Shown piece after piece: positions 11,041 to 22,356 of a stretch of DNA of 64,000 nucleotides. How positions within the stretch are numbered: the stretch's first letter is position 1; each line of letters begins with the position of its first letter. The notes under the pieces were generated by a model. That model did not search any database. It saw only the letters and a list, made by a program, of their open reading frames with translations, and was not told the origin of the DNA. Made by a program: the position numbers and the translations under genes. Source of the DNA: Balanoglossus misakiensis (lineage: Eukaryota; Hemichordata); NCBI GenBank assembly GCA_040954595.2, contig CM082576.2:17484001-17548000 (forward strand), given 5' to 3'.

Positions 11041-12526
11041 CTTTGAAATTTTGTATTGAAGTTCCTAGGGGTGACTTGAGTAATTTTGCATATTTGCAGT
11101 TTCTGGTTTTGTTTTAGTTTTTAAAAATCTTATTTGAAAGCGGTTAAAACTGCACAGTTTATGGCAAATACCATTTTGGGCATATTTTTACTTTGTGAAT
11201 TAATATCAATATACAAACCTTTAACATGAAAATAATTGCCCTACCCATGGACTTGGGTCAAATTTGCCCATAAAACGATATAAGGCTTCATAGAAAAAGT
11301 GATGTGAACAACATTATAGAGAGTGAACCACCCATACTACACGGAAACTGTGACGTCACAATCACGGAACCAATCACGTCGCACTATTTGTGTTTATGAA
11401 AATATATGGGTACGTACCCATACAATTTATTATTTCATTTTTTTCCATACTGAACCATGACAACTGACCAAGTCACTCATGAGTTATTTTATTTTGGCAA
11501 GTAAAGTATTATACAAACAAAAAGTTAGGAGTTTAATGCTACAAAGTAAATTGTCATTCAATCATCAACTGGGCAGCTTTAATATGCAGGTCCACAAGGG
11601 GATCTGAGTGACCTTTGTTCAGAATATGTGATATTGTATTTTTACTACAATCCTAAGTAAAAAAATGTATTCCAAAGTCACTTTCAAAAATCAAAAAGTG
11701 CATATGTCTGGATGTTTTGAATTTGGGCGTGAAGGTTCCTGATGTGATCTAAGTCTAATTTGTTGAAATTGTGGCCAATATTACATTACTATTTTTTGAT
11801 GGCATCTCAAACTTGCCTTGTCAAATTTGTCAAGTCTGTCTCACAAGAGGTGTGCCATTTACTTCTTAAACAGTTGTCTTTTTTTAGAATGCTAAGTGTT
11901 GCAGCAGTGCAGTATTGGCTGCCAGGTTGCTTGTTAATTATGTGAAATTCACAACATTTTTAAAGGGATGGGGTGGTCGCGCCGCATGGGTGTCCCCCTT
12001 GACGAGAATATGCCCTCCCATACCAGCGCAAACCCCACTGCAGTCGCCACAACCTACTAGGATCTTCAGTTGTTGTCATGCCCAGTCTATGCTACGGTTG
12101 GCTGCTTCGTTCATTCTAAGAATGATCTAATATCAGGGAATTATGGATGAATTGTAATGTAACAAACAAACATGGCGCAACGACCCCTTCGCTTGAAATG
12201 TGGAAATTTGGAGTTGATTAAAGAATTCAGAACTATGTGAGAGCAACGCAACAGCTTAGCAATTTCATCCAATTAGGTATTGCAAATTGCAAATTAAGTT
12301 TATTTACTGGAAAATACATGTGTTCATACATGTAATCTATACAAGGACAGTTTTTCTTGAAAGTTTTATAAAATGTAGTGCTTTGTACTCTACAATTAAT
12401 GTGCTAATTACACATCTTTGTAAAATCTGCAAATTAGTCGCTATTGTAGTACGCACCTCAGTGACACATTTTGACACATTGAAAACAAGGGAAAAATGTA
12501 CACACATGTTCTGTCTTGTTTTCATT
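11041..12526. other. Anonymous intergenic sequence
   Basis: Near 11041-11100 and 11580-11620 there are further decayed R-type modules (TTTGAAATTTTGTATTGAAG with CCTAGGGGTGACTTGAGT, and GGGGATCTGAGTGACC). No gene, RNA or transposon boundary is visible in the rest. Confidence 0.4.
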
Positions 12527-12600
12527 AGCTCCAATTTGGTATATGTGTATATACCACAGTAGCTGCTGGGGTCAGTCAGCGTCGGCCTGTGTGTGTGTGT
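12527..12600. repeat. Divergent R-type hairpin plus GT tract
   Basis: AGCT...AGCT arms (12527-12530, 12561-12564) surround a perfect stem GGTATAT/ATATACC with loop GTGT (12538-12555). A GGGGTCAGTCAGCGTCGG segment and (GT)n follow. The order matches the head of R elements, but the arms differ in sequence. Confidence 0.45.
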
Positions 12601-12819
12601 TCTGATCCATTGCAAAAAAATGTTTTTGGAATCAGTTTGGTATACTGAACATCTTTTCGTGTCTGACCAACTGTTGTGAGTCATGATTAAACTGGCTATT
12701 TGAATAACACTTTGTTGATTTTAGCTTTTTGGGGTTTGAGAGCAAGATTTATGGGTGTACCACCTTTGATTTTTGGTGTACGTGCAGTTGTGTCCCCAAC
12801 TGTCATCATCAATGAGAGA
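12601..12819. other. Anonymous sequence before the spacer-like fragment
   Basis: Nothing recognised. Overlapping frames at 12700-13039 read across a transposon end and poly-C tracts and are not genes. Confidence 0.35.
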
Positions 12820-12892
12820 AGGCCTATATGGGAGACAATGGTTTTCACCTCTTATGAACTTATGTTCTACAAAAATTATCATGGAATTAAGG
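12820..12892 (+). repeat. 5S-spacer-like fragment outside the array
   Basis: AGGCCTATATGGGAGA, then CTTATGAACTTATGTTCTAC, then AAAAATTATCATGGAATTAAGG. Every 5S unit carries AGGCCTATACGGGAGAGAACGG, TTATGAACTTATGTTCTAC and AAAAATGATCATGAAATTAAAG in the same order (for example 16857-16920). The fragment has an 11-bp insertion relative to the array and lies about 1.4 kb before it. The right side is cut off by the MITE at 12896. Confidence 0.65.
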
Positions 12893-12895
12893 TTA

Positions 12896-13678
12896 GGGAC
12901 CGTTCAGTTGTCATGGCCGGGGGGGGGGGTGTGCGGCAAGTTTGTGTCATCGGTTTTCAAAATAAGGCCGACCCCCCCCCTTCACCCAGGACCAAAAAAT
13001 GATGACCCCCCCCCTTTGACAGACCCAAAAATAGGATGACCCCCCACGCCGAAAACATTCGCCATCCTGATCCTATGTACACTGTATGCAATAAAGGGAA
13101 TGAGGCTCCTCACACCTCAATTATAAATTTCTTAAAGTATTATTGAAGTATATAATAGTATATCGTTGCAATAAAGAAATCTATGAACGAATTAAAATGA
13201 CAAGTCAATACAATAGTTGCTAGAATTGGTAAAACAAGAAAAGTGGCGGGGGTGGGTGTGGGAGGCGTGTAAAATATGTAGCTCAAAGTTGCATTTTATT
13301 GAACTCAAAAGCAAATTAACTCAATGTTAGGGACGACAAATTTTAATGTTGCCACTCCACTCTATCATCAGGGTGGGGTGGCAAGAAATCTGCCCAGGTA
13401 CACTAGACAAACCAGCGAATAAATGCAATGTGGCGAAGAATGGAGGGGGATAGGTGTGGGAGGGGGTGCGCCTCCCACATGAGAACATTTTGTAAAATAA
13501 AGGGAGCGAAACTGCAATTTTGTGGACTCAAAAGCAAAAGTTCGGTGGCAAAAGTATGTGACCCCCTCTAAACGTTTAAAAAAACCAGATGACCCCCCCT
13601 TTTGGACATCAAAGTTTAAGTGACCCCCCCCCCCCTGCATTTTGCCGCCCCCCCCGGCCGTAAAAACTGAACGGTCCC
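12896..13678. mobile_element. Harbinger-like MITE
   Basis: Inverted ends GGGACCGTTCAGTT...GGCCGGGGGGG at 12896-12927 and 13648-13678 are flanked by TTA (12893-12895 and 13679-13681). A 3-bp TTA duplication with GGG-starting ends is the signature of PIF/Harbinger elements (known for the superfamily; the assignment here is inference). The interior has poly-C blocks and repeated GATGACCCCCCC-type segments but no transposase frame, so it is non-autonomous. Confidence 0.7.
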
Positions 13679-13681
13679 TTA

Positions 13682-14241
13682 AGTACGCCGAATTCCCTTG
13701 CCCATACGTGTCCGCGCAATTTAACTCCCTAGCAATCACTATACTGGGATGCCTTGTCAAAATAATAAGGTGATTACATGAGTATGCATTTGTGTAGACA
13801 TTTCACTTCAATCTCAGTATGAAGATGACCCATGGACCTTTGACCCTCCCCCCCCCCCCCACCATGAACATGACCCCCTGTGCTACTTATTTTTTCAACA
13901 CAGGCGTTTAAAATGCTTTTGGAAATGAATTATTTAGTAACCCCGACTTAGAAATCAAGATATATCAAGTTTCATTTTATGAAATTTCATGAATTTGACA
14001 TTAGTAGAAAGTAGCATGGGATAAGCATGAAATCTTCATTTCCTTAACTTCCCACCATATCTATATCAAATTATTTTTTTCTATGATTGACAGTCAAAAG
14101 TCTGAACAGACGAGTCTTTTTAAAATTTCCATTGTCTACATTGTATTTTTTCCTTAAGTACCGAAGATGTGTTTATTTTACACTTTTAATATGAACTTTT
14201 ATTTCAAATGGACATTTTTTTCAAGTCTTTAAGGCAGACTA
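13682..14241. other. Anonymous sequence up to the array edge
   Basis: AT-rich, with one long poly-C tract near 13847-13860 inside a GACCTTTGACCCTC context. No gene or boundary is seen. Confidence 0.4.
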
Positions 14242-14292
14242 TTTAATGCAAAAGTAAAGACTTCGGAAAAAATAAAAGGTCAAGCCTACGGC
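14242..14292 (-). pseudogene. 5S rRNA 3'-end remnant at the array edge
   Basis: TTTAATGCAAAAGT (14242-14255), a degenerate A-rich terminator stretch and TCAAGCCTACGGC (14280-14292) follow the order seen downstream of every 5S gene in the array. Only the last 11 nucleotides of the 5S gene remain (14282-14292). They are joined directly to TACAAAAATGATC, which normally lies about 100 bp before the next gene. This looks like the stub of an outermost unit left by a deletion. Confidence 0.6.
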
Positions 14293-14392
14293 TACAAAAA
14301 TGATCATGAAATTAAAGAATTTGGAAAAAAAAATAATTAGAAATGGACGTTTACGACGACAAAAAAGAAGCATTTTTAATGCAAAAGTTACG

Positions 14393-14404
14393 AAAAAAGA
14401 AAAA
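14393..14404 (-). terminator. Pol III terminator of 5S copy 1 (pattern of all copies)
   Basis: Read on the 5S strand, TTTTT then C then TTTTTT begins 8 bases after the gene's 3' end. This is the standard RNA polymerase III stop signal. The same A-runs on the plus strand stand 9-20 bases before every gene of the array. In copy 31 the distal run is broken (ACGAATTAAG at about 54223-54232), but the proximal T5 is intact. Confidence 0.85.
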
Positions 14405-14412
14405 TTGAATTC

Positions 14413-14532
14413 AAGCCTACGGCACGTGGTATTCCCAGGCGGTCACCCATCCAAGTACTAACCACGCCCAACGCAGCTTAACTTCGGTGATCGGACGAGA
14501 ACCGGTGTATTCGACGTGGTATGGCCGTAGGC
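14413..14532 (-). rRNA. 5S ribosomal RNA, copy 1
   Basis: A 120-nt 5S rRNA of the large ribosomal subunit, transcribed by Pol III in the nucleus. Positions 1-9 (GCCUACGGC) pair perfectly with 110-118 (GCCGUAGGC), closing helix I. The internal promoter is visible: the A box around nt 50-64 (AGUUAAGCUGC...), the intermediate element near 67-72, and the C box at 80-97 (GGAUGGGUGACCGCCUGGG), which is the TFIIIA site. The conserved UUAGUACUUGGAUGGGUGACC core confirms the family. The 5' flank has an AT-rich TTAAT-type box near -27, here shortened by 3 bases as in copies 12 and 31. Unit length 1299, type A spacer with the GACGCTGG marker. Confidence 0.97.
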
Positions 14533-15711
14533 AAAGACTGCTTGAATTTCTGCGATTAAGCCAACGGAAGCTTCACTAACACATAGGCGTACACACAGAG
14601 CACGCGGCACGATAATTTGTGTGCGTGGCTAGCTGATTGACCGACCCTATCTTACAATTTATATGGGAGAGAGCGGTTTTGTCTTGTTATATCCTGCAAA
14701 AAGTGACCATCGGTGGAGAAATAATGCATGACGTGATAATTTGTGTGTGGCCGATCGACCGTCCCTGTCTTTGTACGTATGTTATGCAAAACACAGTGTT
14801 CGAAAAACGCCTGTCCGTCCGACAGTCCGACGCTGGTTGTTTTTCCCACCACTGAGACTGGTAGAAAAAAGTGACCAGGTTGAATATTTAGGCCTAGCGT
14901 AGAGTTGACTTGTTTGCGGTATCATATAGACGTATACGTGACCCCATCGTGACCCTGGCTGTCCGGGATAGCACCACCAACGATATCTTTTAGACCATCT
15001 TCTGTTCCTTAGGCCCCTAATTGCAATTAATTACCGTCCCTATCGTATATTGGAGAGAAAGGGTTTGTCTTGGTATGTTATGCAAAACACTTGAATGATG
15101 AATTTAAAAAAGAAAGAAATTGACGTTTATGACATCATTCAGACTAGACGTAACCGACCCCAAAAGGTCCCAATGGTATATTAACATCATACACCAAATT
15201 GTACTTAAAAAGCCAAAAATTGAAAGCTGTTTGAATTTCTGCGACTATTAACCCAAAGGAAGCTTTAGCCTACTAACACACACACAGCACGAGAACGAAC
15301 GGTTTGTCTTGCTAAAATAGATGTTCTGCAGAATAAAATTAAAAAAAATTGAATGATTATGGAATTAAGGTAGTTAGAGAAAACATGAATTTAAAGAAAA
15401 AAGGAAAAAAATGTGAAGATTATTTAGGCCTAATAGGAAAGTTTAAAAACAACAAAATGAAGACTGCTTGAATTTCTGCGACAATAAACTCAACGTAAGC
15501 CAACACTACTCACTCCGAGCCCGACCTGGTAATTTGTATCGACCGACTATAGCTTAGGCCTATACGGGAGAGAACGGTTTATGAACTTATGTTCTACAAA
15601 AATGATCATGAAATTAAAGAATTTGGGGTAAAAAATTAAAAATGGACGTTTACGACGACAAAAAAGAAGCATTTTTAATGCAAAAGTTACGAAAAAAGAA
15701 AAATTGAATTC

Positions 15712-15831
15712 AAGCCTACGGCACGTGGTATTCCCAGGCGGTCACCCATCCAAGTACTAACCACGCCCAACGCAGCTTAACTTCGGTGATCGGACGAGAA
15801 CCGGTGTATTCGACGTGGTATGGCCGTAGGC
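15712..15831 (-). rRNA. 5S ribosomal RNA, copy 2
   Basis: Same sequence as copy 1. The upstream box is the full CTTAATAATC at about -31 to -22. Type A spacer; unit length 1301. Confidence 0.97.
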
Positions 15832-17012
15832 AAAGACTGCTTGAATTTCTGCGATTATTAAGCCAACGGAAGCTTCACTAACACATAGGCGTACACACAG
15901 AGCACGCGGCACGATAATTTGTGTGCGTGGCTAGCTGATTGACCGACCCTATCTTACAATTTATATGGGAGAGAGCGGTTTTGTCTTGTTATATCCTGCA
16001 AAAAGTGACCATCGGTGGAGAAATAATGCATGACGTGATAATTTGTGTGTGGCCGATCGACCGTCCCTGTCTTTGTACGTATGTTATGCAAAACACAGTG
16101 TTCGAAAAACGCCTGTCCGTCCGACAGTCCGAGGCTGGTTGTTTTTCCCACCACTGAGACTGGTAGAAAAAAGTGACCAGGTTGAATATTTAGGCCTAGC
16201 GTAGAGTTGACTTGTTTGCGGTATCATATAGACGTATACGTGACCCCATCGTGACCCTGGCTGTCCGGGATAGCACCACCAACGATATCTTTTAGACCAT
16301 CTTCTGTTCCTTAGGCCCCTAATTGCAATTAATTACCGTGCCTATCGTATATTGGAGAGAAAGGGTTTGTCTTGGTATGTTATGCAAAACACTTGAATGA
16401 TGAATTTAAAAAAGAAAGAAATTGACGTTTATGACATCATTCAGACTAGACGTAACCGACCCCAAAAGGTCCCAATGGTATATTAACATCATACACCAAA
16501 TTGGACTTAAAAAGCCAAAAATTGAAAGCTGTTTGAATTTCTGCGACTATTAACCCAAAGGAAGCTTTAGCCTACTAACACACACACAGCACGAGAACGA
16601 ACGGGTTCGTGCTAAAATAGATGTTCTGCAAAATAAAATTAAAAAAAATTGAATGATTATGGAATTAAGGTAGTTAGAGAAAACATGAATTTAAAGAAAA
16701 AAAAGAAAAAAAATGTGAAGATTATTTAGGCCTAATAGGAAAGTTTAAAAACAACAAAAAACAACTGCTTGAATTTCTGCGACAATAAACTCAACGTAAG
16801 CCAACACTACTCACTCCGAGCCCGACCTGGTAATTTGTATCGACCGACTATAGCTTAGGCCTATACGGGAGAGAACGGTTTATGAACTTATGTTCTACAA
16901 AAATGATCATGAAATTAAAGAATTTGGGGAAAAAATTAAAAAATGGACGTTTACGACGACAAAAAAGAAGCATTTTTAATGCAAAAGTTACGAAAAAAGA
17001 AAAATTGAATTC

Positions 17013-17132
17013 AAGCCTACGGCACGTGGTATTCCCAGGCGGTCACCCATCCAAGTACTAACCACGCCCAACGCAGCTTAACTTCGGTGATCGGACGAGA
17101 ACCGGTGTATTCGACGTGGTATGGCCGTAGGC
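17013..17132 (-). rRNA. 5S ribosomal RNA, copy 3
   Basis: Same sequence as copy 1. Type B spacer with the CCTACCCC/GGTACC markers shared with copies 4 and 20. Unit length 1307. Confidence 0.97.
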
Positions 17133-18319
17133 AAAGACTGCTTGAATTTCTGCGATTATTAAGCCAACGGAAGCTTCACTAACACATAGGCGTACACACA
17201 GAGCACGCGGCACGATAATTTGTGTGCGTGGCCAGCTGATTGACCGACCCTATCTTACAATTTGTATGGGAGAGAGCGGTTTTGTCTTGTTATATCCTGC
17301 AAAAAGTGACCATCGGTGGAGAAATAATGCATGACGTGATAACTTGTGTGTGGCCGATCGACCGTCCCTGTCTTTGTGTACACGTATGTTATGCAAAACA
17401 CAGTGTTCGAAAAACGCCTGTCCGTCCGACAGTCCGAGGCTGGTTGTTTTTCCCACCACTGAGACTGGTAGAAAAAAGTGACCAGGTTGAATATTTAGGC
17501 CTAGCGTAGAGTTGACTTGTTTGCGGTATCATATAGACGTATACGTGACCCCATCGTGACCCTGGCTGTCCGGGATAGCACCACCAACGATATCTTTTAG
17601 ACCATCTTCTGTTCCTTAGGCCCCTAATTGCAATTAATTACCGTCCCTATCGTATATTGGAGAGAAAGGGTTTGTCTTGGTATGTTATGCAAAACACTTG
17701 AATGATGAATTTATAAAAGAAAGAAATTGACGTTTATGACATCATTCAGACTAGACGTAACCTACCCCAAAAGGTACCAATGGTATATTAACATCATATA
17801 CCAAATTGGACTTAAAAAGCCAAAAATTGAAAGCTGTTTGAATTTCTGCGACTATTAACCCAAAGGAAGCTTTAGCCTACTAACACACACACAGCACGAG
17901 AACGAACGGTTTGTCTTGCTAAAATAGATGTTCTGCAAAATAAAATTAAACAACTTGAATGATTATGGAATTAAGGTAGTTAGAGAAAACATGAATTTAA
18001 AGAAAAAAAGAAAAAAAATGTGAAGATTATTTAGGCCTAATAGGAAAGTTTAAAAACAACAAAATGAAGACTGCTTGAATTTCTGCGACAATAAACTCAA
18101 CGTAAGCCAACACTACTCACTCCGAGCCCGACCTGGTAATTTGTATCGACCGACTATAGCTTAGGCCTATACGGGAGAGAACGGTTTATGAACTTATGTT
18201 CTACAAAAATGATCATGAAATTAAAGAATTTGGGGAAAAAAATTAAAAAATGGACGTTTACGACGACAAAAAAGAAGCATTTTTAATGCAAAAGTTACGA
18301 AAAAAGAAAAATTGAATTC

Positions 18320-18439
18320 AAGCCTACGGCACGTGGTATTCCCAGGCGGTCACCCATCCAAGTACTAACCACGCCCAACGCAGCTTAACTTCGGTGATCG
18401 GACGAGAACCGGTGTATTCGACGTGGTATGGCCGTAGGC
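18320..18439 (-). rRNA. 5S ribosomal RNA, copy 4
   Basis: Same sequence as copy 1. Type B spacer almost identical to that of copy 3, apparently a local duplicate. Unit length 1307. Confidence 0.97.
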
Positions 18440-19626
18440 AAAGACTGCTTGAATTTCTGCGATTATTAAGCCAACGGAAGCTTCACTAACACATAGGCGT
18501 ACACACAGAGCACGCGGCACGATAATTTGTGTGCGTGGCCAGCTGATTGACCGACCCTATCTTACAATTTGTATGGGAGAGAGCGGTTTTGTCTTGTTAT
18601 ATCCTGCAAAAAGTGACCATCGGTGGAGAAATAATGCATGACGTGATAACTTGTGTGTGGCCGATCGACCGTCCCTGTCTTTGTGTACACGTATGTTATG
18701 CAAAACACAGTGTTCGAAAAACGCCTGTCCGTCCGACAGTCCGACGCTGGTTGTTTTTCCCACCACTGAGACTGGTAGAAAAAAGTGACCAGGTTGAATA
18801 TTTAGGCCTAGCGTAGAGTTGACTTGTTTGCGGTATCATATAGACGTATACGTGACCCCATCGTGACCCTGGCTGTCCGGGATAGCACCACCAACGATAT
18901 CTTTTAGACCATCTTCTGTTCCTTAGGCCCCTAATTGCAATTAATTACCGTCCCTATCGTATATTGGAGAGAAAGGGTTTGTCTTGGTATGTTATGCAAA
19001 ACACTTGAATGATGAATTTATAAAAGAAAGAAATTGACGTTTATGACATCATTCAGACTAGACGTAACCTACCCCAAAAGGTACCAATGGTATATTAACA
19101 TCATATACCAAATTGGACTTAAAAAGCCAAAAATTGAAAGCTGTTTGAATTTCTGCGACTATTAACCCAAAGGAAGCTTTAGCCTACTAACACACACACA
19201 GCACGAGAACGAACGGTTTGTCTTGCTAAAATAGATGTTCTGCAAAATAAAATTAAACAACTTGAATGATTATGGAATTAAGGTAGTTAGAGAAAACATG
19301 AATTTAAAGAAAAAAAGAAAAAAAATGTGAAGATTATTTAGGCCTAATAGGAAAGTTTAAAAACAACAAAATGAAGACTGCTTGAATTTCTGCGACAATA
19401 AACTCAACGTAAGCCAACACTACTCACTCCGAGCCCGACCTGGTAATTTGTATCGACCGACTATAGCTTAGGCCTATACGGGAGAGAACGGTTTATGAAC
19501 TTATGTTCTACAAAAATGATCATGAAATTAAAGAATTTGGGGAAAAAAATTAAAAAATGGACGTTTACGACGACAAAAAAGAAGCATTTTTAATGCAAAA
19601 GTTACGAAAAAAGAAAAATTGAATTC

Positions 19627-19746
19627 AAGCCTACGGCACGTGGTATTCCCAGGCGGTCACCCATCCAAGTACTAACCACGCCCAACGCAGCTTAACTTCG
19701 GTGATCGGACGAGAACCGGTGTATTCGACGTGGTATGGCCGTAGGC
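19627..19746 (-). rRNA. 5S ribosomal RNA, copy 5
   Basis: Same sequence as copy 1. Type B spacer with a GCTGGTTGACC variant shared only with copy 16. Unit length 1306. Confidence 0.97.
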
Positions 19747-20932
19747 AAAGACTGCTTGAATTTCTGCGATTATTAAGCCAACGGAAGCTTCACTAACACA
19801 TAGGCGTACACACAGAGCACGCGGCACGATAATTTGTGTGCGTGGCTAGCTGGTTGACCGACCCTATCTTACAATTTGTATGGGAGAGAGCGGTTTTGTC
19901 TTGTTATATCCTGCAAAAAGTGACCATCGGTGGAGAAATAATGCATGACGTGATAACTTGTGTGTGGCCGATCGACCGTCCCTGTCTTTGTGTACACGTA
20001 TGTTATGCAAAACACAGTGTTCGAAAAACGCCTGTCCGTCCGACAGTCCGACGCTGGTTGTTTTTCCCACCACTGAGACTGGTAGAAAAAAGTGACCAGG
20101 TTGAATATTTAGGCCTAGCGTAGAGTTGACTTGTTTGCGGTATCATATAGACGTATACGTGACCCCATCGTGACCCTGGCTGTCCGGGATAGCACCACCA
20201 ACGATATCTTTTAGACCATCTTCTGTTCCTTAGGCCCCTAATTGCAATTAATTACCGTCCCTATCGTATATTGGAGAGAAAGGGTTTGTCTTGGTATGTT
20301 ATGCAAAACACTTGAATGATGAATTTATAAAAGAAAGAAATTGACGTTTATGACATCATTCAGACTAGACGTAACCGACCCCAAAAGGTCCCAATGGTAT
20401 ATTAACATCATATACCAAATTGGACTTAAAAAGCCAAAAATTGAAAGCTGTTTGAATTTCTGCGACTATTAACCCAAAGGAAGCTTTAGCCTACTAACAC
20501 ACACACAGCACGAGAACGAACGGTTTGTCTTGCTAAAATAGATGTTCTGCAAAATAAAATTAAACAACTTGAATGATTATGGAATTAAGGTAGTTAGAGA
20601 AAACATGAATTTAAAGAAAAAAAGAAAAAAAATGTGAAGATTATTTAGGCCTAATAGGAAAGTTTAAAAACAACAAAAAACAACTGCTTGAATTTCTGCG
20701 ACAATAAACTCAACGTAAGCCAACACTACTCACTCCGAGCCCGACCTGGTAATTTGTATCGACCGACTATAGCTTAGGCCTATACGGGAGAGAACGGTTT
20801 ATGAACTTATGTTCTACAAAAATGATCATGAAATTAAAGAATTTGGGGAAAAAAATTAAAAAATGGACGTTTACGACGACAAAAAAGAAGCATTTTTAAT
20901 GCAAAAGTTACGAAAAAAGAAAAATTGAATTC

Positions 20933-21052
20933 AAGCCTACGGCACGTGGTATTCCCAGGCGGTCACCCATCCAAGTACTAACCACGCCCAAAGCAGCTTA
21001 ACTTCGGTGATCGGACGAGAACCGGTGTATTCGACGTGGTATGGCCGTAGGC
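20933..21052 (-). rRNA. 5S ribosomal RNA, copy 6 (G61U variant)
   Basis: Differs from the consensus by G61 to U, at the 3' edge of the A box. The same change is in copies 7, 23 and 25. Type A spacer; unit length 1304. Confidence 0.95.
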
Positions 21053-22236
21053 AAAGACTGCTTGAATTTCTGCGATTATTAAGCCAACGGAAGCTTCACT
21101 AACACATAGGCGTACACACAGAGCACGCGGCACGATAATTTGTGTGCGTGGCTAGCTGATTGACCGACCCTATCTTACAATTTATATGGGAGAGAGCGGT
21201 TTTGTCTTGTTATATCCTGCAAAAAGTGACCATCGGTGGAGAAATAATGCATGACGTGATAATTTGTGTGTGGCCGATCGACCGTCCCTGTCTTTGTACG
21301 TATGTTATGCAAAACACAGTGTTCGAAAAACGCCTGTCCGTCCGACAGTCCGAGGCTGGTTGTTTTTCCCACCACTGAGACTGGTAGAAAAAAAGTGACC
21401 AGGTTGAATATTTAGGCCTAGCGTAGAGTTGACTTGTTTGCGGTATCATATAGACGTATACGTGACCCCATCGTGACCCTGGCTGTCCGGGATAGCACCA
21501 CCAACGATATCTTTTAGACCATCTTCTGTTCCTTAGGCCCCTAATTGCAATTAATTACCGTCCCTATCGTATATTGGAGAGAAAGGGTTTGTCTTGGTAT
21601 GTTATGCAAAACACTTGAATGATGAATTTATAAAAGAAAGAAATTGACGTTTATGACATCATTCAGACTAGACGTAACCGACCCCAAAAGGTCCCAATGG
21701 TATATTAACATCATATACCAAATTGGACTTAAAAAGCCAAAAATTGAAAGCTGTTTGAATTTCTGCGACTATTAACCCAAAGGAAGCTTTAGCCTACTAA
21801 CACACACACAGCACGAGAACGAACGGTTTGTCTTGCTAAAATAGATGTTCTGCAAAATAAAATTAAACAACTTGAATGATTATGGAATTAAGGTAGTTAG
21901 AGAAAACATGAATTTAAAGAAAAAAAGAAAAAAAATGTGAAGATTATTTAGGCCTAATAGGAAAGTTTAAAAACAACAAAATGAAGACTGCTTGAATTTC
22001 TGCGACAATAAACTCAACGTAAGCCAACACTACTCACTCCGAGCCCGACCTGGTAATTTGTATCGACCGACTATAGCTTAGGCCTATACGGGAGAGAACG
22101 GTTTATGAACTTATGTTCTACAAAAATGATCATGAAATTAAAGAATTTGGGGAAAAAAATTAAAAAATGGACGTTTACGACGACAAAAAAGAAGCATTTT
22201 TAATGCAAAAGTTACGAAAAAAGAAAAATTGAATTC

Positions 22237-22356
22237 AAGCCTACGGCACGTGGTATTCCCAGGCGGTCACCCATCCAAGTACTAACCACGCCCAAAGCAG
22301 CTTAACTTCGGTGATCGGACGAGAACCGGTGTATTCGACGTGGTATGGCCGTAGGC
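22237..22356 (-). rRNA. 5S ribosomal RNA, copy 7 (G61U variant)
   Basis: G61 to U. Type A spacer with the GAGGTTGG and GTGTATGG markers that define the first unit of the four-unit repeat. Unit length 1303. Confidence 0.95.

Noticed and set aside
12700-13760. Frames of 88-130 codons around the Harbinger-like MITE
   Set aside because: They are driven by poly-C/poly-G tracts (proline/glycine runs) and cross the inverted ends. No transposase motif.
16085-16110. Possible tRNA B box (GTGTTCGAAAAACGCC) in the spacer
   Set aside because: Only GTTCGA matches. There is no A box or cloverleaf around it.
15832-17012. A linked snRNA or spliced-leader gene in the 5S spacer, as in some animals
   Set aside because: I looked for U1, U2, U6 and spliced-leader signatures (ACCTGGC, CTCGGCC, GTGCTTGC starts, Sm-like sites in context) and found none on either strand.
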